22,500 nt of DNA from contig JAHBMJ010002981.1 in NCBI GenBank assembly GCA_018398765.1, positions 17,501 through 40,000 on the forward strand. Direction: 5' to 3'. Positions 1 through 8,860 of the stretch are shown piece after piece. The notes under the pieces are model-generated. The model did no database searches. It had not been told where the DNA came from and worked only from the letters and a program-made list of their open reading frames with translations. Within the stretch, counting starts at the first letter, position 1. Each line of letters starts with the position of its first letter. A program made the translations under genes and the position numbers. The stretch comes from Chromera velia (Eukaryota > Sar > Chromeraceae).

Positions 1-586
<586 letters not shown>

Positions 587-600
<14 letters not shown>

Positions 601-627
601 AAGTGGCGCTTCGATTTCCTTCGTTGA
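587..627 (+). CDS. Possible terminal exon of an upstream gene
   Basis: A pyrimidine tract ends in CATTTCAG at 579-586, a good splice acceptor. It is followed by a short GC-richer stretch that in one frame reads RGTLKWRFDFLR and then stops at TGA (625-627). The stretch lies between a microsatellite and an AT-rich minisatellite and is the only coding-like sequence there. Nothing identifies the product, and no upstream exon lies in the window. It could equally be a chance acceptor. Confidence 0.2.
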
Positions 628-629
628 GG

Positions 630-848
630 AACTTTGGATATTTTTGGATATTTTTCTGGATAGTTTTGGATATTTTTGATATTTTTGTGGATAGCTTTGG
701 ATATTTTTGATATTTTTCTGGATACTTTTCTGGATATTTTTGATATTTTTCTGGATAGTTTTGGATATTTTTGATATTTTTCTGGATGTTTTTGATATTT
801 CTCTGGATATTTTTGATATTTTTCTGGATATGTTTGAATATTTTATTC
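630..848. repeat. AT-rich minisatellite (GGATATTTTTGATATTTTTCT type)
   Basis: About 215 bases are built from variants of GGATATTTTTGATATTTTT separated by CTGGATA or TTGGATA blocks. Unit length varies, so this is an interrupted array of short units. It lies just before the acceptor of the first CCDC96 exon copy. An open frame on the - strand (K/N/I/Q repeats) is a repeat artefact. Confidence 0.85.
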
Positions 849-879
849 AACTGCATGACCTCACTACGTACCTACCTAA

Positions 880-1174
880 CTGCAGGAAGATGTTGGAGTT
901 CGGTGCCGACCCCGGCTCCCACAACTCCTTTGATACATGTTCATACAGATAGATACTTTGAAAAGAATATGAAAAAGAATATGTATGAAAGTAAATGCCT
1001 GACTGCAGGAAGATGTTGGAGTTCGGTGCCGACCCCGACTCCCACAACTCCTTTGATACATATTCATACAGATAGATACTTTGAAAAGAATATGAAAAAG
1101 AATATGTATGGAAGTAAATGCCTGACTGCAGGAAGATGTTGGAGTTCGGTGCCGACCCCGACTCCCACAACTCC
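880..1174 (+). repeat. Tandem 123-bp repeat: exon 1 start plus acceptor, three copies
   Basis: A 49-bp host segment, from CTGCAG of the splice acceptor through the first 43 bases of exon 1, occurs at 880-928, 1003-1051 and 1126-1174. Two copies of a 74-bp AT-rich insert (929-1002 and 1052-1125) separate them. The inserts carry TTCATACAGA near one end and TGTATGAAAGTAAATGC near the other. Only the third copy runs on into the exon; the first two soon reach an in-frame stop in the gene frame. Confidence 0.95.
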
Positions 1175-3387
1175 AGCGGGCAGCTTCCGTTCATCCCCCC
1201 TCACCTGTTGGAGCATTTAGAGGTTCGGCAGCTGGGAGGTAACAGGAACGAGGGGGAGGGGGAGGAGACCGGAGTCATTCTCACCGGAGGGGGGGACGTG
1301 AAGGACAAAAAGGGACCAAGTAAGTTGAATGCATTGAGTATATATGATATTGATTATGCATATTGATCTGTATGTATATTGATTATGTATGAAAATCAAT
1401 GCATGATCTCACGAAAAGGGACCAAGTAAGTTCAGACAGAGTGCTAAAGACAGAAGAGAATATAGGGGGGTAGTTGTGCTGCTAGTAGACAAGAGGGTCT
1501 CAGGTGTCAACGAGCAAGTCCGCATACCAGTCAGGGAGGCAGCCTTTACTCAAGTGTTGATGTCTCCATGTCATATTCTGTATGTATATTGATTATGCAT
1601 GCCTGATTATGTATGCATATTCTGTATTCATTCATTCAGACAGACACTCAAGTGTTGATTTCTCCATGTCACCGGACTCCAACGCAGTCATCACTCCAGG
1701 GACCAAAGGGGTTTTGCCGGCATGCACGTGTGCGTGTCTTCTTTTGATTTGACCCCTTGCTTGCCCTCCCTTCTCTCTCTTGATTTCTGCATGATGCGCT
1801 TTCCTTTCTTTTTTCTCACTCACTCCTCGGCGTGCATGAATTGATGCAGCGATCGACTCGGTCGCGCATAAAACTGTTTAGCTTCATACAGACATCGACC
1901 CATTTATTGCTTGAGCAATTAATTCTATTTTACAAATACGTGGATGGCTGGATGGATGGATGGCTGGCTGACTGGCTGGCTGGCTGGCTGGATGGATGGA
2001 TGGATGGATGGATAGATGGATGGATGGATGGATGCATGGATGGATGGATGGATGGATGGATGGACGGATGGATGGATGCAGCGATCGAGGCGGTCGCCCA
2101 GGAGGCAGAGGCAGAGGACGCAGAGCTGTTGGAGGAGTTGGCGAGGGAGGAGGAGAGGATACGAAAGGAGGAACAACAAAGGGCAGAGGAATTGGAAGAA
2201 GAGAACAAACGCAAGCAGGAAGAGGGTACGTCAGATCGTAGCTGGCTCGGTCTTGGCTCGAATAGAGTGCTTCTGTGGGGGGCATCCAATTCTTTCTGCA
2301 TCCATTTGTTTTTCCAACTCTGTGGCCTGCCCTCTAGCTGGCATCAGTTTTTCCTTCCTTCTCAACAATCATTTGATCCTTCCTCACCTTTCCGTCATGC
2401 TTCCTAACTGACTCCTGAATCTTTACCAGGAAATTTAAATTTGTCGAGTCAATTTGAAATTCTCTCTCCTCCCTTCCTCTTTCGATAACTCGATTGGTAA
2501 TTTTGCAGAAAGATTGGCTGCAGAGATTCAGGCAGCAGCAGAAGCCTCGAGACAGGAGGTAGAGCAACAAGCCACAGCAACAGCAGCAGCAGAAAACGCA
2601 CAAACGAACAACGAAGGACAAGAAGCAGAAGACCCCGCAGGTGCCACAGAGGGGGAGGGAGTAGAGCAGCAGAATGACGAAAAAGAGGGAGAGCCACCGA
2701 CACTCGAAAAAGGTGCCACTCAGGGTACAGATAAATTGACAGCCGCCTTAGGGGAAGGTCAAGATGGAGACAAGGAGGGAGAGGGCCCCAGTGAGATCCT
2801 AAAACCGCAACGCTCCGCCCAATTGTCTGAGGCTCCGGGGGGGGGTCAGAAGACCCGACCGACCAGTGAAGCTTCGTCGAGTGATGCGGGGAGTGAGGGA
2901 GAGGACGATGAGGGGGATCAGAGGCCAGTCACCGGACACTCTTCTGATGATGAACACTATCCAGGTCCTGAGGAGGCACAGGAAGGTCCGGAGGACACAA
3001 AAGAAGAGCAAAAACCTTCCATTGATCCAAAAAAAGCAGCCGCACTTGCTTTTCTCAAAGAGCAGGAAGTCATGGAAAAGGAGTCCGAGGAACTTTTGAG
3101 AACTACCACGGTATGTCTGTCTACCTGTATCGATCGCTGTCCATTTCTGTGACTAAGTCGTTTGGACGGACGCAATCGAGTCCCTGATTCCTTTCTGCAT
3201 GCATTCACTCCTGTTCCTTCCACCTTCGTTGGCTTCCTTCCACTGGCAAAAGACATTTCGAAGAATGCCAAAAGAACGCTCGCTTTTGTGCTTATATTCT
3301 TTCTTTCCTTCCTTCCATCCTTCTTTCTCTGTCTCTTTCTCTCTGTATTTCTTTCTCTTTCTCTTTCTGTTCTTGAATCTACGTGTG

Positions 3388-3474
<87 letters not shown>

Positions 3475-6400
3475 GAGAATGAGCGTGGGTTTATATATAT
3501 ACCTATGTTTGTGTCTATCTGTGCAGGAAGCCGCAAAATCCCACGAGAGTCTGCAGGAGGACAACGCCTTGTTAGAGAGACGGGTCGCGTTCCTCCTCTG
3601 GAAAGGGGCAAACCAGCATAAGGGAGAACAGGCTGGAGGGGCACAAGGTCAGGGTACGGCAGGAACAGGCGCTGGACCCGCGTCCTCAAGAATGGGCGCT
3701 CCACCGACAGAGGAGAAAAAGGTGAGGGTTCCCCGAGCGTGTAATCTAAATGACCGTGACGCACGCCCTGACTCTGCTGAGAAGGAGCAAGGATCCTTCG
3801 AAGCAATTCAGTTGCTTAATTGTGATTCATGCATGTGTTTTCTTTCCTTCTTCTTTTTCTGTCTGTCGTTTGTATTCCAAATGTCTTTTTTTGCTGGCAT
3901 TCGCCTTCTGAGATGTAAACTTTCAAAGGGCATGCCGCTCAATTCATTTTCATCATGCGTATCCCTCCCTGCCCCTCCTGCCTTTCTGACTTCCTGACAC
4001 CTGGCTGGCAATACGAATACGAATACGAATACGAGTGCGGTCATGCAGGTGAACGTGCGGAAGTACCTCAGCATCCTCGCTCAGGTCCACGCGATGCACA
4101 CAGACCTGCGCAGTACCGTCATCAGAGGCACTAACGCATGTGCCACGCTCCAGGAGAAGGTACGCAGACAGGCAAGAGGAGAGAGACACACGAAGCTTTA
4201 GACGGATGGATTGCATGTGTGATTGATTGCGCACCCAGATAGGTCTGCATAAGCTGGCTTAGTGACTGACTAGCTGACTGACTGACTGACTGACTGACTG
4301 ACTGACTGACTGACCGAATGAATGAATGAATGAGTGGATGCGCGCATATCTGCGTACGTGCCTGGCTGCGTGTCTGATTGGAGACAATATGCGCTTTTAC
4401 AGAACGCATATGCTTGGAAGAAGCACTTTGTTTTACTCTCAGGCCGTCTGTCTGCTTGTGTGTGCGTTGACTGAGCTGAGCGCAGTTGGAAGAGAAGCGC
4501 GAGAAGACCCAAAGGGCGGCCGATGCCTTCAACATTTTTCGGAGGACGATGATTGATAACGCCGTCTACTCTCTCTCAGGTTGGTCTGCTCTTTTTGTTT
4601 CTTGTTCTTCTTGTTCTTGAAAGCCAAGCTCCAGGGGTGAAACTGTGTTTATTTAATGGAAGGAGAGGCATGCAGACCAGTTGAGTTTTGAAATGAAGAA
4701 CAGGACCATCTTGTCAGCCTATCAAGTCCACAAGGCGGTTTCCGTTTGTCCAGAAGAGAGAAGGGGAGACTCGAAGAGTGGAAAAGAGACATGCATGTGC
4801 AGCATCCATCAATGGAGCAACAGAGAGCTACCGATCGGGACGTTTAGAAAGTCATTTAAAACAAAACGTTTTTTTTGCAATCGAATGCAGGCAAAGGATT
4901 GAAAAATGAAATCGCGGAGACACGGTCCAGAGAAGGAAGGCCATGGAGAGCACTTAACATGTTTGGCTTCTGCATGTTTTTTGTGATTATTGCCCTGTTC
5001 GTTTCTCTGTGTCCCTGCCTGCCTGCAGGAAAGCCAATCCCCAAAGCCGTCGTTCAGATGCTAGAAGACTTGTCGGCAGCCAAGGACGGTGAAGTGGAGC
5101 AACACAGAGGGGCAGTGGTGGCTCTTCAGAACAGGTTCAGGAGACTTGACAAGAGCCTCAAGTCAGTCAGTCAGTCAGTCAATTACGCAGTCATAATATA
5201 GGCATCCATCCTTCAAGTGGTGTGGTTTTCAATGTGGCAGACAGGCAATGGATCTTGATTTTCTTATTTTGGAGTCCATTTGTCCGTTTGACTTCCTTAA
5301 TGGCTTGAAATTCGTTCATGATAATGATAAAGAAGTCCAAAAAAACTCGGGATGTATGTCATGCATTCACGCCCATACACATGCACAAATTTTCTTTAAT
5401 TTCTCTCCGTTACTCCCCCCTTAATTTCATTCTCGCAGGGACCGGGGAGAGCTCTCACACAACCTGAACGTGATTGACTTTGAACAACTGAAAATCGAGA
5501 ACCAGGTCGGTCGGTTGGTAGGCCTTAATTGTTGTTCTGTGCGTCATCCTTTTTATCATACATGCATGCTGGCGTGTGTACGACAGTCAATTGCGCCTGC
5601 GGTGGATTAAGGCTATCTCCCTCTGTCTCTCTTCTGCATGGTCCGACGAGTCTCTCTGTTAATTGTCCTTCGAACCAAGAAAAAAGGTAGACACCTTTCA
5701 CACTCACATCGATGTGGTCAGGCCGTCACGAAGTCCGTGGCAAGAACCTGAGCGCTTCCTTCAAATCGCCCTTCAATTTGCTTGTCTTGATTTCTTTAGA
5801 CTGAATTATCACCTTCTCTCCTTCCTTCCTTCATTCCTTCCTTCGTGGATGGACATTTGAGCATTCCTTCCTTCGTGGATGGACATTTGAGCATTCCTTC
5901 CTTCGTGGATGGACATTTGAGCATTCCTTCCTTCGTGGATGGACATTTGAGCAGACGTTGAACGAGAAGATAGAGGAGAGGAACGAGGAGCTGCACAAGT
6001 TGAAGAAGAAGACCATGTGGACCATCCAGGTCTCCACACACATGAGGGAGAAGCTGGAGTCACTCGACGCAGAGAAGATACACCTCGCACATGAAGTCGA
6101 TGAGGCAGAAGACAGTCAGTCAGGCAGGCAGGGAGGCAGTCAGCCGGTCAGGCTGTCGGGCAGTCAATCAGTCAGTCAGTCAGTCAGTCAGTCAGTCAAT
6201 CAGTCAGTCAAGTCAGTCAGGTAGGCAGTCAGTCAGTCAGTCAGTCAATCAGTCAGTCAGTCAATCAGTCAGTCAGTCAGTCAGTCAGGCAGTCAGCCGG
6301 TCAGCCGGTCAGGCAGTCAGGCAGTTACATAGACAGGTAGACAGGCAGGCAGTCAGGCAGTCGGGCAGGCACTTAGCCATTTTGAAGTGCAGCCTGTCGA

Positions 6401-7763
6401 AAGAAAGTGAACAGGGTCTGTCAGTCGTGCTGTTTTTCTGCAACAGAAACATCCAATCATTCAAGAAAGAAAGAGAGGAGGGAGGAATGCTTCCTCCTTC
6501 TTTGCTCGGCCGCCCTCTTTATCCCTTTCAGAGTTGTTTTGCTGGCTTGTCATTATTCTTTCGGCTTCATGCAGAACCACATTGCTCCTTCCTCCTTCCT
6601 GCAGAACTCCAGGACCAGCGAGCTCTAGTCTCAAAGACTAAAGCTGAGAGGGACAAATACAGACAGGAGAATGCTGCCACTAGACTTCGCACCGGGTTTG
6701 TTCGTGTCTTCCTTCGATTGTTCGTTTCCGTCTGCAGGGTGACGGTGCGCTCCTTTGTCTCGTCTTGGCGTTCGCTTTTTTCTGCACATGAGTCTTTGTG
6801 GCTGCGTGTCTGCACTCGATTGCTTGTTTCTTTCTTTTACTGAGACTGTCGGATTGTTTTGAGAACTCCGGCTGTCGATATATGTACTTCGTTGCTCGGG
6901 TGTGTCGATTTGGTTCTTTTGTCAGGTCGTCGCTCTGCACGTCGGCGCAGAAGGAAGCACCTGCATGCACCCACATCAAATTTGTCCTTCTCTTCTTCTT
7001 TTTTCCTTTGCAGGTTGATCAACACGGACCTCCTGAGTGCCGATTACGCAGAACGACGGCAGTCGATACAAGAGCTGAACGAGAAGGTGGGTGGCTGAAA
7101 CTGAATTCCCATTAATTTATTTATCATCTCAAGTCTCTGCAGAGTCCGCGAGGCGAAGAAGAGAAAGAAAGGAGGGGAAAAGTGTCGGAAGTGATTATGA
7201 AGCCTACATTCTGTGTGTTCCCTAATTCTGGTTTCGTTCGCATTTCCTTAATTGTCATCGGCATGACCAAACCACAGCATCGAGGAGAAGCGGCGCTTTC
7301 CGCTGATTTGCACTGTTTGCCTTTGGAAGCGTTTTATCGTTGCTTTGAATCCTTGCGAAGACGAGTCTGAATAATCTTGGCCTCTTGATTCTTTCAACGA
7401 AAAGAAAAGGAAAGAAAAGAAAAGAGAAGAAACCAACCAAGTTGCATGCGTCTCTCCATAGAGGTCGATTGGACGGCAAGACAATTAAAGAAACGTGCGC
7501 AGCAAAAGACCGTCCGTCCGTCCGTCCGTCCGCACACAAGAAAATGAAAGTAGTATTACTTCCTTTCCCCTTATCCACTTTGCTCTCACGTCTCCTCTCC
7601 TTCCCTCGATTCTTCCCCCCAGATTGCGGTCTTGAAGGCTCGGCACGAGAAGCTGACGGCGTTCATCTCGAGAGGCACCAGGCATATCCTCACGATGCGC
7701 TCCGAGGTCGTCGACCACTTCCCTCTCCCTCATACGCACACAAGATCCATGTATGGGAGGTGA
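886..7763 (+). CDS. CCDC96: CCDC96/CFAP184-like ciliary coiled-coil protein (multi-exon gene)
   Basis: This is a spliced gene of at least 13 exons: 1132-1319, 1640-about 1720, 2082-2225, 2509-3110, 3527-3721, 4049-4159, 4486-4579, 5029-5161, 5439-5505, 5955-6114, 6605-6695, 7014-7086 and 7623-7763. From exon 3 onward every junction is GT-AG and the phases agree. The product is about 670-690 residues: an acidic, Glu/Ser/Gly-rich N-terminal half, then a continuous alpha-helical coiled coil. Exons 9-10 join to give [11 protein letters not shown] followed by [13 protein letters not shown], the signature of the DUF4201 family (CCDC96 and CCDC113). The long acidic N-terminus favours CCDC96/CFAP184 over CCDC113/CFAP263. 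In ciliates and algae these two form a complex on the axonemal doublet linking radial spoke 3, the calmodulin/spoke complex and the nexin-dynein regulatory complex. The true start codon and the exon 2 donor are unresolved. Confidence 0.88.
1132..1319 (+). CDS. CCDC96: CCDC96 exon 1 (as seen), N-terminal region
   Basis: The acceptor CTGACTGCAG ends at 1131 and the donor GTAAGT starts at 1320, leaving phase 1. The frame reads [19 protein letters not shown] and continues into a Gly/Glu-rich stretch ending VKDKKGP. An ATG at 1135 could be the start, or an earlier exon may exist. The first 43 bases of this exon are present three times (886-928, 1009-1051, 1132-1174), and the last dozen or so bases plus the donor are repeated near 1414-1432. 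Confidence 0.65.
1308..1432 (+). repeat. Duplicated exon 1 end and donor around an 87-bp insert
   Basis: Nineteen bases covering the end of exon 1 and its GTAAGTT donor (1308-1326) recur exactly at 1414-1432. Between them lie 87 bases with TGCATTGA near the left edge and its inverse TCAATGCA near the right edge. The insert carries CTGTATGTATATTGATTATG at 1368-1387, also found in the next insert at 1578-1597. Confidence 0.93.
1548..1671 (+). repeat. Duplicated exon 2 start around a 72-bp insert
   Basis: Twenty-six bases of exon 2 start sequence at 1548-1573 recur at 1646-1671 with one mismatch. The 72-base spacer carries the same CTGTATGTATATTGATTATG block as the exon 1 donor insert, then an inverse-related ATTATGTATGCATATTCTG. 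The downstream copy continues into coding sequence. Confidence 0.93.
1640..1720 (+). CDS. CCDC96: CCDC96 exon 2 (3' end uncertain)
   Basis: With an acceptor CAG at 1637-1639 the exon continues phase 1 from exon 1 and reads [18 protein letters not shown] and then TPGTKG. Exon 3 needs a phase-1 donor; a GTGCGT near 1730 would give it, while the GTTTTG just after TPGTKG would not. The 3' limit is therefore approximate. An upstream copy of its first bases lies at 1548-1573. Confidence 0.5.
1843..2097 (+). repeat. Duplicated exon 3 start around a 209-bp insert with GATG microsatellite
   Basis: GATGCAGCGATCGA followed by CGGTCGC after two variable bases occurs at 1843-1865 and 2075-2097 (23 bases, 2 mismatches), covering the acceptor and first 16 bases of exon 3. 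The spacer starts with an AT-rich piece containing TTCATACAGA and ends in about 135 bases of GATG/GCTG repeats (1940-2078). Confidence 0.9.
2082..2225 (+). CDS. CCDC96: CCDC96 exon 3, Glu-rich helix
   Basis: The acceptor GATGCAG is formed at the very end of a GATG microsatellite, and the donor is GTACGT at 2226. The frame enters with phase 1 and reads [19 protein letters not shown] and then [20 protein letters not shown], a highly charged single helix. It leaves with phase 1 and joins exon 4 to restore a Glu codon. Confidence 0.8.
2509..3110 (+). CDS. CCDC96: CCDC96 exon 4, acidic low-complexity domain
   Basis: The acceptor TTTTGCAG ends at 2508 and the donor GTATGT starts at 3111. After two bases completing a Glu codon, 200 codons read [20 protein letters not shown] and then a long disordered E/D/G/S/Q-rich stretch. 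It ends in a helix, [20 protein letters not shown]. Acidic low-complexity N-termini are known in CCDC96 proteins. It is the largest exon of the gene and leaves with phase 0. Confidence 0.88.
3300..3475. repeat. Compound CTTT/GT/GA/GACA microsatellite in intron 4
   Basis: A pyrimidine tract (TTCC/TTTC) runs to about 3375, then (GT)n at about 3390-3420, (GA)n at 3421-3446 and (GACA)n at 3446-3472. It lies wholly inside the intron between exons 4 and 5. Arg/Glu, His/Thr and Ser/Leu open frames here are repeat artefacts. Confidence 0.92.
3527..3721 (+). CDS. CCDC96: CCDC96 exon 5
   Basis: The acceptor GTGCAG and donor GTGAGG (3722) bound 65 codons exactly. The product starts with a coiled-coil segment, [20 protein letters not shown], then a Gly/Ala/Gln-rich linker ending PTEEKK. 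Phase is 0 at both ends. Confidence 0.87.
4049..4159 (+). CDS. CCDC96: CCDC96 exon 6
   Basis: The acceptor TCATGCAG and donor GTACGC bound 37 codons reading [20 protein letters not shown] onward to ATLQEK. It is a helical segment matching the KYL-type conserved block at the start of the CCDC96 core. Phase is 0 at both ends. An AATACG tandem repeat precedes the acceptor. Confidence 0.85.
4262..4332. repeat. (CTGA)n and (AATG)n microsatellite in intron 6
   Basis: CTGA units from about 4266 to 4313 are followed by AATG units to about 4331. The intron between exons 5 and 6 also holds four AATACG units at about 4012-4034. No coding signal is present. Confidence 0.9.
4486..4579 (+). CDS. CCDC96: CCDC96 exon 7
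   Basis: The acceptor GAGCGCAG and donor GTTGGT give [20 protein letters not shown] and then [11 protein letters not shown], ending phase 1. The helix ending in an FxxFRR-like element before a GKPIPK loop in the next exon matches the layout of the CCDC96 core. Confidence 0.85.
5029..5161 (+). CDS. CCDC96: CCDC96 exon 8
   Basis: The acceptor CCTGCAG ends at 5028. The frame enters phase 1 and reads [20 protein letters not shown] and then a coiled coil ending RRLDKSLK. The donor GTCAGT at 5162 is the first unit of a (GTCA)n run that continues into the intron. Phase 2 is left. Confidence 0.87.
5439..5505 (+). CDS. CCDC96: CCDC96 exon 9, DUF4201 signature part 1
   Basis: The acceptor TCTCGCAG and donor GTCGGT bound a short exon that completes a Lys codon. 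It reads [20 protein letters not shown] and NQ, phase 0 at the end. [11 protein letters not shown] is the most diagnostic motif of the CCDC96/CCDC113 family. Confidence 0.92.
5832..5951 (+). repeat. 30-bp tandem repeat, four copies, abutting the exon 10 acceptor
   Basis: Four copies of a 30-base unit beginning CATTCCTTCCTTCGTGGATG occupy 5832-5861, 5862-5891, 5892-5921 and 5922-5951, with no differences seen. The last unit ends TTTGAG and the next three bases are the CAG acceptor of exon 10. The - strand open frames with [10 protein letters not shown] repeats come from this array. Confidence 0.95.
5955..6114 (+). CDS. CCDC96: CCDC96 exon 10, DUF4201 signature part 2
   Basis: The acceptor GAGCAG immediately follows a 30-bp tandem repeat. 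The frame reads [20 protein letters not shown], then a helix with [13 protein letters not shown] and ending HEVDEAED. The donor GTCAGT at 6115 opens a 250-base GTCA-type microsatellite. Phase 1 is left. Confidence 0.92.
6115..6375 (+). repeat. GTCA/GGCA microsatellite starting at the exon 10 donor
   Basis: From the donor base onward the intron is built of GTCA, GTCG, GGCA and GTCAATCA units for about 255 bases. The GT of the first unit is the splice donor. Confidence 0.93.
6605..6695 (+). CDS. CCDC96: CCDC96 exon 11
   Basis: The acceptor CCTGCAG ends at 6604 and the donor GTTTGT begins at 6696. The frame continues as [20 protein letters not shown] and then [10 protein letters not shown], a basic coiled-coil segment. 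Phase 2 is left. A second TGCAGAAC lies about 33 bases upstream, so a slightly longer alternative acceptor is possible. Confidence 0.85.
7014..7086 (+). CDS. CCDC96: CCDC96 exon 12
   Basis: The acceptor TTTGCAG and donor GTGGGT give [20 protein letters not shown] and LNEK, phase 0 at the end. The LLSADY element followed by a coiled coil fits the C-terminal part of the family core. Confidence 0.85.
7623..7763 (+). CDS. CCDC96: CCDC96 exon 13, probable last exon
   Basis: The acceptor CCCCCCAG ends at 7622. In phase 0 it reads [20 protein letters not shown] and HILTMRSE, then a less helical tail to a TGA at 7761-7763, 46 codons in all. A weak donor (GTCGTC, 7707) follows MRSE, so a further exon cannot be excluded, but none is convincing downstream. 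Confidence 0.7.
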   Translation: MAVLKARHEKLTAFISRGTRHILTMRSEVVDHFPLPHTHTRSMYGR

Positions 7764-8860
7764 CACACAGAGGAGTAAAACTATGCGATTGCATGGGTCC
7801 CCAGCGAGGTAACTTTTTGATCCGATGTATGTGAGTATACGAAAGAGAAGAGAGATAAGCAAGAGGGAGGGAGGCACCAGGCCCTGGATCCCCTTTCGGG
7901 TCGATCGAGGCGGCCTAGGGGATTGAGGAGGGGGGTGAGTGGACTTTCGCTCAATCGACAGCGATTATCACTTGGTTAAGGAATGGGAAGGCTGAAGACA
8001 GACACGGCAAGTCGGCCGTGTGGTAAAGCAAGCAAGGAAGGAAGGAAGGAAGGAAGGAAGAGCAGAAGCCGACCGTTTGGTCGATGCTGCAGTCACTCAG
8101 ACAGCGGTCCTTGCCGCCGGCCTGTATGGGCAAATAAGTACTTGTTTTTTAATTGTCGATTTGGTTGTGGCAATCAATGCGTCAATTTCCCATCCCCTTC
8201 TCCTCTCCCCTCACGTATGGAGCCGGTGGTACTCCTCCTGGCTCCTCTTTGTGATATGAAAGAAGAAAGCAAAAAGGAGAGCGCGGCGGGGCCTCTTACG
8301 GAAAGAAACAAACTTTACGGCACCTTCCTTAAGGGAAAACCTGCACGAAGTGTGGGGAAGTCACTTGAGGGAAGAGCAGAGAAGAAAAAACAGGGAAACT
8401 TGATCCACTGCTGATTTCCTTTGCGGCCCGTCATGTGTTGATCGTTTCCCCCATTTCTCCTAGCTCTCTTTACGGCTTTCTCTCAATTTCGTCGTTGATT
8501 GACACCTTCTGTGTCCGCCTCTCCTTGAGCATTCCGTTGTCTCCTGCATGCCCTAGAAGAGTCCAGATAGCTCGGAGAGTGCATGACTTGGGAGCTCTTC
8601 AGGCTCTCTTGATCCTATTTTGATAAGAAAAAGAAAAGTTAGCAGGAAAGCTGGGGGGCGGTGGCCCGTGCCAGTGGGGCACGCACGACCACTTCATCGT
8701 CGATCATGCAGACGCCTCGATCGATCAATTCACTCGATCCAATCCCTAGCTGCATGCTGAAGCGTCGGCTTCCTGCCTAGCTCACACTAGGTCTCACAGT
8801 GATTTCCACGCCTCGATCTCTTAATTACGTATTGGCATGACCAGCACTGTAGTTGTTGTC
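7764..8860. other. No gene seen between CCDC96 and the AT-rich island
   Basis: Neither strand shows a convincing exon. Present are an imperfect hairpin at about 7888-7924 (GATCCCC opposite GGGGATT), a GGAA run at 8035-8060, a small hairpin CGTGCC/GGCACG at about 8669-8687, and a region rich in CGATC words at about 8700-8740. Some of the first few hundred bases are probably the 3' untranslated region of CCDC96. Confidence 0.6.

Noticed and set aside
1884-2301. - strand frames with [10 protein letters not shown] repeats
   Set aside because: Antisense of the GATG microsatellite and of CCDC96 exon 3.
5796-6090. - strand frames with [10 protein letters not shown] repeats
   Set aside because: Antisense translation of the four 30-bp intron units and exon 10.
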